A stretch of 64,000 nt of DNA from CAVVXN01 sp963772585 (GTDB taxonomy: Bacteria > Planctomycetota > PLA2 > JAEUHO01): NCBI GenBank assembly GCA_963772585.1, contig CAVYXV010000007.1:62001-126000 (forward strand), read 5' to 3'. The notes under the pieces were generated by a model. That model made no database searches and was not told the DNA's origin. It saw only the letters and a list, made by a program, of their open reading frames with translations. Position 1 is the stretch's first letter; each line of letters begins with the position of its first letter. Shown here in pieces: positions 24,490 to 31,559 of the stretch. The translations under genes were made by a program, and so were the position numbers.

Positions 24490-25698
24490 CTACGCCACCT
24501 CGCGCACGACTTCCACCAGGGTCGCCGCGAGGTGGTCGGCCTCGTCGTCCGTGAGACACAGGGGCGGCATCGCGTAGACGACGTCGCCCAACGGTCGCAG
24601 CAGGACGCCGCGACGGAGCGCGGCCTCCGTGATCCGGGGCCCCACCGTCGCGAGGTAGCCCGCTTCGCCCGCCAACTCGGCGGCCCACACCGGTCCGATG
24701 CCGCGGACCTCCCGCACCTCGCCCTCCAGGCGCCGGATGCCCGCTTCCAGACGGCGGCCGATGGCCTGCGCCCGTTCGAGGACGCGGTTCTCCTCGAAGA
24801 GCGCGAGGCTCTCGAGCGCGACGGCGCAGCCCAGGGGATTGCCGGCGTAGGAGTGACCGTGGAAGAGGGTGCGCGTACGGTCCTCGCTCCAGAACGCGCG
24901 GTAGACGTCCTCCGTGGCGAGGGTCGCGGCGAAGGGGAGCGTGCCGCCGGTCAGGCCCTTCGAGAGGCAGAGCAGGTCGGGGCGGACGCCCGCGTGTTCG
25001 CACGCGAACATCCGCCCCGTCCGGCCGAAGCCCGTCAGGACCTCGTCCGCCATGAGCAGCGCTCCCGCATCGCGGCAGCGACGCGCGATCTCCCGCAGGT
25101 GCTCCGGCGGGTGGACGAGCATGCCGCCCGCCCCCTGGAGCATCGGCTCCACGAGGACGGCCGCGACGTCGTCGTCCACCTCGCCCTCGTACCGATCCAC
25201 GTGGAAGAGGAGATCCTCGAAGACGTCGCGGAACAGCGCCACCCCCGACACCGACATGGCCCCGACGGTATCGCCGTGGTATGCGTGCGGGAGCGCCAGG
25301 AAGCGCGTGCGCGTCTCGCCGCGGTTCCGCCAGTACTGGAAGGCCATCTTGAGCCCGACCTCGACGGCCGTGGACCCGTTGTCGGAGTAGAAGACGCGGT
25401 CCAGCCCCGTCAGCTTACAGAGCTTCTCGGCCAACTCCACGGCCGGCGGGTGGGTGATCCCCGCGAAGATCACGTGCTCCAGCGTGCGGGCCTGCCGGTG
25501 GAGCGCGTCGGCGAGGCGGGGATGGGCGTGTCCGTGGACGCAGACCCACCACGACGAGATCCCGTCGAGGTAGCGCGTTCCGTCCTCGCCGATCAGCCAC
25601 GCGCCCTCGGCGGCGACGACGGGCAGCGGAGGCGGCGCGGTGGCGGCCTGGGTGTACGGGTGCCACAGCCGTCGCGCATCTCGTTCGATCCAGTTCAA
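24490..25698 (-). CDS. bioA: Adenosylmethionine-8-amino-7-oxononanoate aminotransferase
   Basis: 402 residues. It makes 7,8-diaminopelargonate from KAPA and SAM in biotin synthesis and is PLP-dependent and cytoplasmic. The N-terminus NWIERDARRLWHPYTQ and GISSWWVCVHGHAHP are BioA-specific. PLP-site motifs are YSDNGSTAVEVGLKMAFQYW, HAYHGDTVGAMSVSG, LMADEVLTGFGRTG and the Schiff-base lysine in LCLSKGLTGG. FHGHSYAGNPLGCAVA closes the site. The start is TTG 25698, overlapping the bioD stop by four bases (TTGA), and it is the last gene of bioB-F-D-A. Length and motifs are normal. Confidence 0.97.
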   Translation of the reverse strand: MNWIERDARRLWHPYTQAATAPPPLPVVAAEGAWLIGEDGTRYLDGISSWWVCVHGHAHPRLADALHRQARTLEHVIFAGITHPPAVELAEKLCKLTGLDRVFYSDNGSTAVEVGLKMAFQYWRNRGETRTRFLALPHAYHGDTVGAMSVSGVALFRDVFEDLLFHVDRYEGEVDDDVAAVLVEPMLQGAGGMLVHPPEHLREIARRCRDAGALLMADEVLTGFGRTGRMFACEHAGVRPDLLCLSKGLTGGTLPFAATLATEDVYRAFWSEDRTRTLFHGHSYAGNPLGCAVALESLALFEENRVLERAQAIGRRLEAGIRRLEGEVREVRGIGPVWAAELAGEAGYLATVGPRITEAALRRGVLLRPLGDVVYAMPPLCLTDDEADHLAATLVEVVREVA

Positions 25699-26252
25699 AA
25701 CAGGTCCTCGATCAGGGCCACGGCGCCGTAGGCCTCGATGCTCTCGCGGTTTCCCGGCGGGCCGCGCCCCTCGGGCCCCGGCACCAGCGCCACGCCGTGG
25801 ACCGGGAGATCCCGGGCGCGAAGCGCCTCCAGCGTCAGGAGCGTGTGGTTGATCACACCCAACTCGTCACGAGCGACCACGATTGCCGGCAGGCCCACCG
25901 CGGCCACGAGGTCCGTCTGGAGGAGCCCCGGCGCCAGCGGCACCAGCAGCCCGCCGGCTCCCTCGACGAGCAGGGGGCCCTCGTGGCCCGCGAGCGGCCG
26001 GAGCATCTCCTCCAGCGTCAGCGTCCTCCCCTCCGCGGCGGCGGCGATGTGGGGGGACACCGACTTCCGGAAACGGAGGCCGGGGAGGGCGTGCGGTGCG
26101 GCGACGGTCCGGGTGTCGCAGTCCTCGGGCCAGCCCGTCTGCACGGGCTTCCAGTAGGTCACCTCCGGGTGGCGGCGGATCACGTCGCGGCAGAAGGTCG
26201 TCTTGCCGACGCCGGTGTTCGTGCCGGTGACGAAGTAGCCCGTGCGCGTCAC
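25695..26252 (-). CDS. bioD: Dethiobiotin synthetase
   Basis: 185 residues from GTG 26252, which overlaps the bioF stop (GTGA). It carboxylates and cyclises 7,8-diaminopelargonate with ATP. The P-loop FVTGTNTGVGKTTFCRD is diagnostic. WKPVQTGWPEDCDT (lysine and DT of the substrate/ATP site) and LLVEGAGGLLVPLAPGLLQTDLVA follow. It is somewhat short compared with the usual 220 or so residues, mostly by compact loops, but all motifs are present. An open frame extends upstream of 26252, but it lies inside bioF and is not coding. Confidence 0.95.
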   Translation of the reverse strand: MTRTGYFVTGTNTGVGKTTFCRDVIRRHPEVTYWKPVQTGWPEDCDTRTVAAPHALPGLRFRKSVSPHIAAAAEGRTLTLEEMLRPLAGHEGPLLVEGAGGLLVPLAPGLLQTDLVAAVGLPAIVVARDELGVINHTLLTLEALRARDLPVHGVALVPGPEGRGPPGNRESIEAYGAVALIEDLF

Positions 26253-27292
26253 GAGACCTCCTTCAACGCGCCCACGAGGCCGTCCACCTCGTCCTCGGTG
26301 CGGTCGGCGTGGACGGAGATCCTCAGGCACCCCCGGCGCACCGACGGCGGCCGGACGCAGCGAACGTCGTATCCACGCCCGGCCAGCGCCTCCTCGGCCG
26401 CGAGCGCGGCCGCGTCGCTCTCGCACGGGCGAATCACGATGGGGGAGACGGCACTCGAATCGATCCGCCTCGCCAGCGCGAGCGCGCGCTCGCCGCGCCA
26501 TGGCTCGGCCAGGGCGATTTCCAGGGCCGCGAGCACGCCGGCGGCGATCGCCGGCGCCGTCGCCGTCGTGAACAGGAAGGTCCGGCACCGGGAACGCAGC
26601 AGGTCCACGACGGCGCGAGGCCCCGTGACGACCGCTCCCGCGCCGCCCAGCGCCTTCCCGCAGGGGTTCACGTGGAGCAGCGGTCGGCCTTCGGGCGGCA
26701 CGACGCCGAGTGCGTGGGCGCGATCCACGACCAGCGCGGCGCCCGTGCGCTCGCAGATCTCCGTCAGCGCAACGAGTGGCGCCCGGTCGCCGGACATGGA
26801 GAACACGGCTTCCGTGAAGACGACCGTCCGCTCGTCCGGAATCGCGCGGCTTGCGGCCTCCGCGTCGGCGTGATCGACGACCACGACGCGCGCCCCGGCC
26901 AGGCGGCAGCCATCCACGATCGACGCGTGGTTGTCGCGGTCGCTCACCACGGTCCACCGCTCGTCGAGGAGCGCGCCGAGGAGCCCGAGGTTCGCGTGGA
27001 AGCCGGACGGGAAGAGGAGCGCGTCCTCGGCGTCGTCGAGCGTCCGGAATCGATCTTCCAGCGCCCGGTGGGAGGGATGATCGCCGCGGAGGAGCCTCGC
27101 CGCCCCCGCACCGAGCCCCTCCTCGAGGAGCGCGCGGCGCGCGGCGTCCAGCACGCGGGGGTCGCGCCTCAGGCCCAGGTAGTCGTTGCTCGCGAAGTCG
27201 ATGCCCGCCGGAGGCCGAATGCGACGCCGGCGGGACGCCGCCTCGAGCCGGCCGAGCGCCGCCTCGGCCTCACGCTCCAGTCGCGACGGCAT
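26249..27292 (-). CDS. bioF: 8-amino-7-oxononanoate synthase
   Basis: 347 residues from ATG 27292 (GAGGGG upstream), overlapping the end of bioB by 23 bases. It condenses alanine with a pimeloyl thioester to KAPA. The fold-I PLP motifs are present: DFASNDYLGLRRDP, DRDNHASIVDGCRLAG, VFTEAVFSMSGDRAP, VVDRAHALGV (the Asp and His positions of the canonical DDAHG site are kept) and the lysine in NPCGKALGGAGAVV. It ends with CLRISVHADRTEDEVDGL. Slightly shorter than E. coli BioF (384) but complete. Confidence 0.96.
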   Translation of the reverse strand: MPSRLEREAEAALGRLEAASRRRRIRPPAGIDFASNDYLGLRRDPRVLDAARRALLEEGLGAGAARLLRGDHPSHRALEDRFRTLDDAEDALLFPSGFHANLGLLGALLDERWTVVSDRDNHASIVDGCRLAGARVVVVDHADAEAASRAIPDERTVVFTEAVFSMSGDRAPLVALTEICERTGAALVVDRAHALGVVPPEGRPLLHVNPCGKALGGAGAVVTGPRAVVDLLRSRCRTFLFTTATAPAIAAGVLAALEIALAEPWRGERALALARRIDSSAVSPIVIRPCESDAAALAAEEALAGRGYDVRCVRPPSVRRGCLRISVHADRTEDEVDGLVGALKEVS

Positions 27293-28223
27293 CCGACCCC
27301 TCGAGCCCGAGCGTGCGAAGCAAGGCCTGGTCTTCGTCCTCGTCCGGGTTGGGTGTCGTGAGGAGGCGCTCCCCGTAGAAGATCGAGTTGGCGCCCGCGA
27401 GGAAGCAGAGCGCCTGCGCCTCGCGGGTGAGGGCGGTTCTCCCCGCGGCCAGGCGGACCCGCGCGCGCGGCATCAGGATCCGCGCGGCGGCGACGGCCCT
27501 CACCACCTCGAAGGGGTCCACCGGCGGGGCGTCGGCGAGCGGCGTCCCCTCGACGGGGACGAGGACGTTGATCGGCACGCTCTCCGGCTGGGGGTCGAGG
27601 GCGGCCAGGGTCGCGAGCATGTCGGCGCGATCGTCGCGCGTCTCGCCGAGGCCGAGGATGCCCCCGCAGCAGACGGAGACTCCGGCGTCGGCGACGTTCC
27701 GAAGGGTCTCCAGTCGGTCGGCGTAGGTCCGGGTCGTGACGATTGCGGTGTAGTGGCGCTCGGACGTGTCCAGGTTGTGGTTGTACGCCGTGAGTCCTGC
27801 CTCGCGGAGGCGGCGGGCCTGATCGGCGGTCAGCATCCCCAGCGTGCAGCAGACCTCCATGCCGGTCTCCGCCACGTCCCGCACCATCCCGAGGACGCGC
27901 TCGAACGGGGCGCCGTCCTTGACCTGTCGCCACGCCGCCCCCATGCAGAAGCGCGTGGCGCCGGCCGCCGCCGCCGCCTCCGCTCGCTCCCGGACCAGGG
28001 TGCGGTCGAGGAGCGACTCGCGCTCCGCGGGCGTGGTGTACCGGGCGCTCTGGGCGCAGTAGGCGCAGTCCTCGGCGCATCCGCCCGTCTTGATCGAGAG
28101 CAGGGTGCACCGCTGCACCGCCCGGGGATCGTGGTGCTCCCGGTGCACCGCGGCCGCATGGAACACGAGATCCAGCAGGGGACGCTGGAAGAGGGCGCGC
28201 GCGCGGTGCCGTCCGTCCGTCAT
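27270..28223 (-). CDS. bioB: Biotin synthase
   Basis: 317 residues from ATG 28223, first gene of the bio operon. It is a radical SAM enzyme inserting sulfur into dethiobiotin. The 4Fe-4S motif is CAEDCAYCAQS (CxxxCxxC). Downstream are GATRFCMGAAWR, METGVCC-type EVCCTLGML, the substrate motif YNHNLDTSERHY and INVLVPVEGTPL. The C-terminal ANSIFYGERLLTTPNPDEDED is typical. The cysteines for the second cluster (MEVCC and VSVCCGG regions) are present. No BirA box or biotin-responsive leader was recognised upstream. bioC and bioH, which make the pimeloyl precursor, are not in the window. Confidence 0.97.
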   Translation of the reverse strand: MTDGRHRARALFQRPLLDLVFHAAAVHREHHDPRAVQRCTLLSIKTGGCAEDCAYCAQSARYTTPAERESLLDRTLVRERAEAAAAAGATRFCMGAAWRQVKDGAPFERVLGMVRDVAETGMEVCCTLGMLTADQARRLREAGLTAYNHNLDTSERHYTAIVTTRTYADRLETLRNVADAGVSVCCGGILGLGETRDDRADMLATLAALDPQPESVPINVLVPVEGTPLADAPPVDPFEVVRAVAAARILMPRARVRLAAGRTALTREAQALCFLAGANSIFYGERLLTTPNPDEDEDQALLRTLGLEGSDAVATGA

Positions 28224-28369
28224 CCGCGGGATGCTACCAGACCGCTACCGGCACACCCGCCGCGGCAGGGCGGTGACGCCCACCCCGCCTGCGTCGGGCC
28301 TCGCACGGCGTCGGGTGTAGCGCCGGCAGGACGGCCGAAGGAGGCACACGGATTGCTGCCTTGCCGCGC

Positions 28370-29266
28370 ATGTTCCGGCAATGGCTCGTCGCCTCGCTGG
28401 TTCTCCTGACGGCGGCGGGGGGGGCGTATGCCGGCGACCCCCTCGTCGCCGGTGCCCGTCGTGCGCGCGAGGCCATCCGGGAATTCGGGAAGGCCTCCCG
28501 CGCGAAGGAGCCCCAGGGGAGGATCGAGGCCGTCCGCGCGCTCGGGACGGTCGTCCACGAGCGGGTGGCCGACCGCCTGCTGAGGTTCCTGCGACGCGAG
28601 GACGACAACCGGGTCCTCACGGCGACGGTCCGGACGCTGGCGCACCAGGCGCCCTTCGCCGCGGACGTCGTGGCCGGGCTCGCGGACCGCCTTCGGAGCG
28701 AGGCGGAGGCGGCGAAGCGGCGCCTTCGCCAGGGCGATGCCGGCTTCCTGGTCGATCCCCGGACCGGGGGCGCGGACAGCGTGTCGGCCGAGGCTCGGGC
28801 GAAGCTGGAAGAGACCCGGGAGCGCGCGGGGATGGTCGTCGCGCTCTTCGCGACGCTCGAGACGCTCGGCTGGACGCCCGAGAAGTCGCAGCCCGACGTG
28901 ACGCCGTTCCTGCAGGATCCCGACGACGAGCTCGTGACGGCGACCCTCGCGACGCTCGCGCGGTGGAAGGAATGGAGCGCCTTGCCCGCGGTGCTCGAGC
29001 TCTATCGCATGTACCCCACGGAGTACCAGTGGGAGACCGGCGCGGTGGTGGACCTCGGCGGCACGAACGCCACGGCGAAAGCGACGTGGATGGTCCGCTT
29101 CGGACACCCGGACAAGCAGCGCGCCCGGCCCGACGTCGCGCGCGGCTTGCGGGCCTACCTGGAGGTCGTGACGGGCCGGAGCTTCGACACGCCCGCCAAG
29201 CTGGCCGTCTACATCTCGGACAGCGACGTTCGGCGCAAGATCGAGGGCGGCGGACGACGGCGATGA
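28370..29266 (+). CDS. Secreted HEAT-like repeat protein
   Basis: 298 residues from ATG 28370. TTG 28361 in frame would add three residues. A signal peptide (LVASLVLLTAAGGAYAG) is followed by helical repeats with HEAT-like periodicity (RIEAVRALGTVVHERVADRLLRFLRRED; VLTATVRTLAHQAPF; ELVTATLATLARWKEWSALPAVLELY). The protein probably scaffolds others in the periplasm; no catalytic residues are seen. The stop overlaps the next gene's ATG (ATGA), and the third gene overlaps in the same way, so all three are one translationally coupled operon. Confidence 0.75.
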   Translation: MFRQWLVASLVLLTAAGGAYAGDPLVAGARRAREAIREFGKASRAKEPQGRIEAVRALGTVVHERVADRLLRFLRREDDNRVLTATVRTLAHQAPFAADVVAGLADRLRSEAEAAKRRLRQGDAGFLVDPRTGGADSVSAEARAKLEETRERAGMVVALFATLETLGWTPEKSQPDVTPFLQDPDDELVTATLATLARWKEWSALPAVLELYRMYPTEYQWETGAVVDLGGTNATAKATWMVRFGHPDKQRARPDVARGLRAYLEVVTGRSFDTPAKLAVYISDSDVRRKIEGGGRRR

Positions 29267-30057
29267 GGATCCTTCTCCTGTCGCTCCTTCTCGTCGTCCC
29301 CGGGGCCCTCGACCGCGCCGTCGGCAAAGGCGAGACTCCGCTGGAGGAGCTCGCGCGCAGGCGTGCCGACTTCGTCGACGACTGCCTCGCGATCGCCGAG
29401 CGGAGCGTGGAGGAGGACCCGGGGCTCGCGCGCCGTGCCGCGCTCGCGGTGCGCAAGGTGGACCCCTCGAATCCGAAGGCCGCGTCGATCCTCGAGGCCG
29501 TCGGCGCCGAGGCGCCGGGCCTTCTCGAAGTCGTCCGCGAGCGGCGCCACGCGCCGGACTGGGCTGCCCGGTGGACGGACCTCCTGGCCGACGGCACGTT
29601 CGGCGAGGACGGGAAGGACGGCATGCTCGAGCTTCGCGAAGGGGCTTCCGCGTACGCCCGGCCGGTCCGGACGATCGACCTCGGGGATCGGTACGTGCTG
29701 GAGATCGACTGCCGCCGGACCGGCGGGAGCGCCACGTCGATGATGGGCGTGGTCTTCGGCATGGGGGGGCGCAGCAGCGTCTCCGCCTTCCTCTCCCGCG
29801 GCAAGGCCGTCGTGGACGAGTCGGTGGAGGGCAACATCCGCCTGCTCGGCCAGGCCGACCTGCCCGCGGCGGCCGACGGCGCCTGGCGCCGCCTGGCCGT
29901 GGTCGTGGAGGACGGCCGCGCAACCCTCTGGGTGGACGGTCAACCCCTCGTCTCGCGCGTGAAAGCCACGTCCGACGAGCTTCCCGGCGGCATCGCCGTG
30001 GTCCACGCCCACTGCTCCGTGGACGTGCGTTGGCTGCAGTTGGGGGTGCCTCGATGA
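29263..30057 (+). CDS. Secreted protein with LamG/DUF1080-like jelly-roll
   Basis: 264 residues from ATG 29263. After a short signal (ILLLSLLLVVPGALDRAVG) there is a helical segment (RADFVDDCLAIAERSVEEDPGLARRAALAVRKVDP, TPR-like). A concanavalin-like domain follows, with the pattern DLLADGTFGEDGKDGMLELREG...TIDLGDRYVLEIDCRRTGG and WRRLAVVVEDGRATLWVDGQPL, the hallmark strand of LamG/3-keto-disaccharide-hydrolase relatives. It is probably periplasmic sugar- or glycan-binding (inferred). Second gene of the 28.4-31.1 kb operon. Confidence 0.72.
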   Translation: MRILLLSLLLVVPGALDRAVGKGETPLEELARRRADFVDDCLAIAERSVEEDPGLARRAALAVRKVDPSNPKAASILEAVGAEAPGLLEVVRERRHAPDWAARWTDLLADGTFGEDGKDGMLELREGASAYARPVRTIDLGDRYVLEIDCRRTGGSATSMMGVVFGMGGRSSVSAFLSRGKAVVDESVEGNIRLLGQADLPAAADGAWRRLAVVVEDGRATLWVDGQPLVSRVKATSDELPGGIAVVHAHCSVDVRWLQLGVPR

Positions 30058-31115
30058 GCGCCGCCCGCCGCCGAACGCTCCGCGCGGCGGTGCTGCTCTG
30101 GGTGCTCCTCCTGTCGCTGGGCGTGGTCGCGGAGGACGAGGAGGTGGTCGACCTCCCGACGCAGGCGGCACGCGCACTCCGCGGCCGCCGATGGGACGAG
30201 GCCACGGAGGCCTATCGCCGGGCGGTCGCGGCGGACCCGACCTGGCTCCCCGGCGTGGCGGGCCTCGGCGAGGCCGCCCTCGGCGCGGACCGCGAAGGCC
30301 AGGGGCTGGAGTACCTGCGCCGCTTCATGGACCTCGTGATGGAGCAGCCCGGTGCCCGGGAGCGTTTCGCGGACGACGTGAAGCGCGTGGAGAAGCTCCT
30401 ACGCCGCAAGGACCGCTACGGTCGGCGGCTCGAGAAGACCATCGACGACTACGTGTCCACCTGCACGCGACTCGCGCAGAAGTGGGCCGATGACGACCCG
30501 GTCGCCGCCGGCGCGGCCTGGAAGGACGCCTCGGTGCTCCGCCCCGAGGGCCCCGACGTCACGGCGTTGTCCGGCAAGCTGGGCGTGCGCGAGGCCGGCA
30601 CGCCGCTGTTCAACGGTCGGGACGCGACGGGATGGACCTGGCTCCAGGCGCCCGACTGGCGCGTCTCCCAGGGTTCGATCGTCGGGCGGGCGGCCGACGT
30701 CTGGGCCGTCTGCCGCACCAACGAACGCCTCGCCGGCAACTACGACCTCCGCTTGGAGGCGCGCGTCGTGGAGGGCGGCGGCGCGGTGCTCCTGCTCCAG
30801 GGCGCGTGGAACGGCTACCACCAGAACGTCTCGCTCGGCCTGGTCGGCAAGAAGGTCGTCCTCGTCGAGGGGGCGGACCTGCCGCAGAACGCGGATGCGC
30901 CGAACGCGCGGCCCCCGAAGACCCGCGCTCGGATCGACCCGTCCGCCTGGAACATCTTCGAGCTGCAGTTCCGCTCCGACCGCGTCACGGCCTTCGTCGC
31001 CGGCGAGGAAGTCGGCTCCGTGGCCAGGACCCCCGCGTACGCCCACGGGCACGTGGCCCTGGTCGCCCTCTTGGGCACGGTAGCCTTTCGCCATGTCGAG
31101 GTCGTCCGCCGTTGA
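30054..31115 (+). CDS. Secreted TPR plus DUF1080 (3-keto-disaccharide hydrolase-like) protein
   Basis: 353 residues from ATG 30054, overlapping the previous stop. The signal (VLLWVLLLSLGVVA) is followed by two TPR-like units (AARALRGRRWDEATEAYRRAVAADPTW) and a helical linker. A DUF1080 domain starts at PLFNGRDATGWTWLQAPDWRVSQGSIVG, with YDLRLEARVVEGGGAVLLLQG and IFELQFRSDRVTAFVAGEEVG. DUF1080 is abundant in Planctomycetota and includes 3-keto-glycoside hydrolases; active-site residues cannot be confirmed here. It resembles the preceding protein (TPR-like helix plus jelly-roll), so the two may be old paralogs. Confidence 0.8.
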   Translation: MSAARRRTLRAAVLLWVLLLSLGVVAEDEEVVDLPTQAARALRGRRWDEATEAYRRAVAADPTWLPGVAGLGEAALGADREGQGLEYLRRFMDLVMEQPGARERFADDVKRVEKLLRRKDRYGRRLEKTIDDYVSTCTRLAQKWADDDPVAAGAAWKDASVLRPEGPDVTALSGKLGVREAGTPLFNGRDATGWTWLQAPDWRVSQGSIVGRAADVWAVCRTNERLAGNYDLRLEARVVEGGGAVLLLQGAWNGYHQNVSLGLVGKKVVLVEGADLPQNADAPNARPPKTRARIDPSAWNIFELQFRSDRVTAFVAGEEVGSVARTPAYAHGHVALVALLGTVAFRHVEVVRR

Positions 31116-31133
31116 CGACCCGGGGAGGTCGCC

Positions 31134-31547
31134 GTGCCCGAACGCCTGCAGCCTCACTTCTTCACGTCCGACGTGCCCGAGTTCCTCGATTTCTGGACGA
31201 AGGCACTGGGTTTCGAAGTGGCCGTGCGCTGGCCCGAGGAGGGAACGCCGGCCTGGGCCGAGGTGCGCCTCGGGGAGCAGGCCGTGATGGTCGGCTCCGT
31301 CCCGCCCGAGGGCGGCGAGCACGACTCGCCGCTGTGGGGCGAGATCCGGGAGCGCGTCGGGACTCCCGGCGCCGTCACCACCTACGTGGCCGTGGACGAC
31401 GTGGACGCCCACGCGGCGAAGGCCCGCGCGGCCGGCGCGCCGATCCTCCAGGAGCCGACCGACCAGTGGTACGGCATCCGCGAGTACGTCACCCGGGATC
31501 CCGACGGGAACCTGCTCTCCTTCTACCGCCCCAACGAGAAGGGCTGA
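31134..31547 (+). CDS. Glyoxalase/VOC-superfamily protein
   Basis: 137 residues from GTG 31134 with GGGGAGG upstream. A single VOC module: PHFFTSDVPEFLDFWTKALGFEVAVRW, AEVRLGEQAVMVG, TTYVAVDDVDAHAAKARAAGAPILQEPTDQWYGIREYVTRDPDGNLLSFYRP. The metal positions (first His in PHFF, Glu in GIREYVTRDPDGN) look intact. This subtype resembles PhnB/YdeM-like or bleomycin-resistance-like proteins; the substrate is unknown. It is cytoplasmic and lies just downstream of the secreted operon, but with a gap, so it is probably separate. Confidence 0.85.
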   Translation: MPERLQPHFFTSDVPEFLDFWTKALGFEVAVRWPEEGTPAWAEVRLGEQAVMVGSVPPEGGEHDSPLWGEIRERVGTPGAVTTYVAVDDVDAHAAKARAAGAPILQEPTDQWYGIREYVTRDPDGNLLSFYRPNEKG

Positions 31548-31559
31548 TCGGCGCCGCTC

